A stretch of DNA of 64,000 bases from Flavobacterium luminosum (lineage in GTDB: Bacteria; Bacteroidota; Bacteroidia; Flavobacteriales; Flavobacteriaceae). The stretch lies in the NCBI RefSeq assembly GCF_023635005.1, contig NZ_JAMLJM010000001.1, positions 124,001-188,000 of the forward strand, written 5' to 3'. The number at the start of each line of letters is the position of its first letter. Within the stretch, counting starts at the first letter, position 1. This document shows, piece after piece, positions 62,924 through 64,000 of the stretch. The notes beneath the pieces were generated by a model, which worked only from the letters and a program-made list of their open reading frames with translations, did no database searches and had not been told where the DNA came from. Position numbers and translations under genes: made by a program.

Positions 62924-63667
62924 TTATTTTACAAACTCAATTTCTAAGTTTAATTTTTCTGGCTCTCTTCTGTATTCATTGAAAGAATATTCTAAAGTGA
63001 TGGTTTTTCTATCTTCCGAAAATAAAGCGGTGGGATTATTCACTTTTTTTACCGCCTTTGGGAAATGATATTTAACAATGTATTTGGACGATTCAAAGAT
63101 CATCTGATAGGAATTTAACGAATCATTTTTTAAGTCTTTTTGTTGTGATTGATTTGCCACTGCCTTTCTGGTAAACTTCTTGCCATTGTATGTATAATTC
63201 ATGGTGGCCCCGTTATTTCCGAAAATTCCGATATCCGACATTGGCCCTATGGACTGCGTTTTTTTATCCAACGCATTCAACTCCTTTATATTATTGGTCA
63301 TTTCCTGCAATTCGGCAACGGATGAAAAAGGCGAAAAGAGAGAGAACAAAAATTCTTTTGAGTCTTCCTTCATCTTCAGGTGCATTTTAAAATTCTCCAA
63401 TTTTTTCAAACGCTCTTGTTCTTTCAATGAGAGCTTGGTGATACTGTCTTTTTTTTCTTCGAGAATTTTCTTAAAAGAAAAAACAGAATCTATGGATTTT
63501 CCCATGCTGCCCGAAACCGAATCTTTAGGCATCATAGCCATAAAAGCAGAACCATCCATTTGCAAAATATATTTTCCCGACCCATCTGGGTTAATCATAA
63601 TTTCTTCCGTGAAAGTACAACTTGTTATACCTAAGGTTAAAACAAGTAAAAAAAGGATTTTTTTCAT
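62924..63667 (-). CDS. Lipoprotein of unknown function upstream of lipB
   Basis: A 247-residue protein with a clear lipoprotein signal (LTLGITSC, Cys17). The mature part begins TFTEEIMINPDGSGKYILQM, has a lysine/glutamate-rich helical middle (about 65-115), and ends in a beta-rich part (TITLEYSFNEYRREPEKLNL). I do not recognise a named domain; related proteins occur in Flavobacteria. A perfect -7 box lies 16 bases upstream of its ATG. Co-transcription with lipB is clear from the spacing, but no functional link is evident. Confidence 0.8.
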   Translation of the reverse strand: MKKILFLLVLTLGITSCTFTEEIMINPDGSGKYILQMDGSAFMAMMPKDSVSGSMGKSIDSVFSFKKILEEKKDSITKLSLKEQERLKKLENFKMHLKMKEDSKEFLFSLFSPFSSVAELQEMTNNIKELNALDKKTQSIGPMSDIGIFGNNGATMNYTYNGKKFTRKAVANQSQQKDLKNDSLNSYQMIFESSKYIVKYHFPKAVKKVNNPTALFSEDRKTITLEYSFNEYRREPEKLNLEIEFVK

Positions 63668-63683
63668 ACCATCATAATTTTGT

Positions 63684-63691
63684 CAAATATA
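63684..63691 (-). promoter_or_regulatory. -7 box TATATTTG of the lipoprotein-lipB operon
   Basis: A perfect TAnnTTTG on the minus strand, 16 bases before the ATG at 63667. Confidence 0.5.
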
Positions 63692-63706
63692 CGAATAGTT
63701 TGCCAA

Positions 63707-63775
63707 TTAGCCCCGATAGAGCCGATAGCTTGCAAAGCTATGAGCAACTAAAGGCGAAAGCGGGAATAGGCTCCA
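63707..63775 (+). ncRNA. Candidate structured RNA (Flavobacteria intergenic motif, Flavo-1-like)
   Basis: The plus strand folds into nested stems. AGCC (63709-63712) pairs with GGCT (63769-63772), CCG (63713-63715) with CGG (63761-63763), GCC (63721-63723) with GGC (63753-63755), and ATAGCTT with AAGCTAT around a three-base loop. The flanks TAGCCCCGATAG and GAAAGCGGGAATAGGCTCC match from memory an intergenic motif repeated in many Flavobacterium genomes, possibly the Flavo-1 RNA family. The name is from memory and unverified. It ends 46 bases before the lysS -33 box. Function unknown. Confidence 0.55.
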
Positions 63776-63820
63776 CTGATTTTCTATGACAAATCGCTCC
63801 TGAATCGTTAAAAATCAGAC

Positions 63821-63851
63821 TTGAAACTTGAACTAAAATGCCTTATCTTTG
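63821..63851 (+). promoter_or_regulatory. lysS: lysS promoter (TTG-N20-TATCTTTG)
   Basis: A -33 TTG (63821-63823), a 20-base spacer and a perfect -7 TATCTTTG (63844-63851), 21 bases before the ATG. Confidence 0.7.
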
Positions 63852-63872
63852 CAGGCTTAAAAAATTATTGTT

Positions 63873-64000
63873 ATGCAACTTTCGGAACAAGAAATTATCA
63901 GAAGAGACAAACTGAACGCATTACGCGAACTGGGCATCAACCCTTATCCTGCCAACTTATACCCTGTAGATCACACTTCGAAACAGGTGAAAGACAATTT
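63873..64000 (+). CDS. lysS: Lysyl-tRNA synthetase, class II (3' partial)
   Basis: Only the first 42 residues are in the window. MQLSEQEIIRRDKLNALREL and GINPYPANLYPV are characteristic of the N-terminus of bacterial LysRS, just before its OB-fold anticodon-binding domain. The enzyme charges tRNA-Lys. The reading frame is open to the right edge. It has a near-consensus promoter and a candidate structured RNA upstream. Confidence 0.9.
   Translation, partial: MQLSEQEIIRRDKLNALRELGINPYPANLYPVDHTSKQVKDN

Overview
This window is AT-rich chromosomal DNA from a Bacteroidota species, most probably a Flavobacterium-like member of the Flavobacteriaceae. The support is: a SusC/SusD pair, Porin_10-type and TonB-dependent outer-membrane barrels, DUF2851, DUF3467 and DUF2805-type proteins, near absence of Shine-Dalgarno sequences, A-rich translation starts, and many copies of the Bacteroidetes sigma-factor -7 box TAnnTTTG. 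I see no insertion sequence, prophage, CRISPR array, toxin-antitoxin pair or defence island. Nearly all of the window is core or lineage-typical genome, and no stretch longer than about 260 bases lacks a gene. Both edges cut a gene: a TonB-dependent receptor on the left and lysS on the right.

Layout. 1-5.0 kb: two tandem paralogous TonB-dependent receptor-like barrels. 5.0-12.3 kb: fabH with a cyclophilin lipoprotein, a TSUP permease, a secreted S9 peptidase, an orphan ABC ATPase, and a lipocalin-like plus OmpA-like lipoprotein pair. 12.5-22.3 kb (plus strand): htpG, a tight EamA/DoxX/AlkB operon, a sterol-desaturase-family protein, a DUF2805-type protein, an M61 peptidase and several secreted proteins. 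22.4-32.1 kb (minus strand): two unrelated aconitase types, a MoxR ATPase and two multi-parvulin periplasmic chaperones. 32.2-34.2 kb: prfC and a DUF3467 protein.

34.3-49.2 kb is the central information-processing block, read right to left: rpsU, xerC, hpf, tRNA-Thr(TGT), tRNA-Tyr(GTA), tRNA-Thr(GGT), tuf, tRNA-Trp(CCA), secE, nusG, rplK, rplA, rplJ, rplL, rpoB, rpoC. Strong RNA hairpins lie between tuf and tRNA-Trp, rplL and rpoB, rpoB and rpoC, and after rpoC. They probably set stoichiometry or processing within one long transcription unit. 49.4-61.2 kb (minus strand): an acyl-CoA dehydrogenase, a helix-hairpin-helix membrane protein, a PspC-domain protein, DUF2851, a cystathionine-beta-synthase-like PLP enzyme, a Porin_10 barrel, and susD/susC. 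61.4-64 kb: rnhB, lipB with an upstream lipoprotein gene, a candidate structured RNA, and the start of lysS.

The most interesting signals are regulatory. (1) rpsU carries a strong, ideally spaced Shine-Dalgarno sequence in a genome whose other genes lack one, which fits autogenous control by bS21. (2) A folded, conserved-looking RNA lies upstream of lysS and resembles a Flavobacteria intergenic RNA motif. (3) A perfect 18-bp-arm palindrome lies just before a secreted-protein gene. (4) The rpsU terminator runs straight into the xerC start codon. (5) Several promoters and terminators are interleaved. I did not find a convincing new multi-gene system, and I say so rather than force one.
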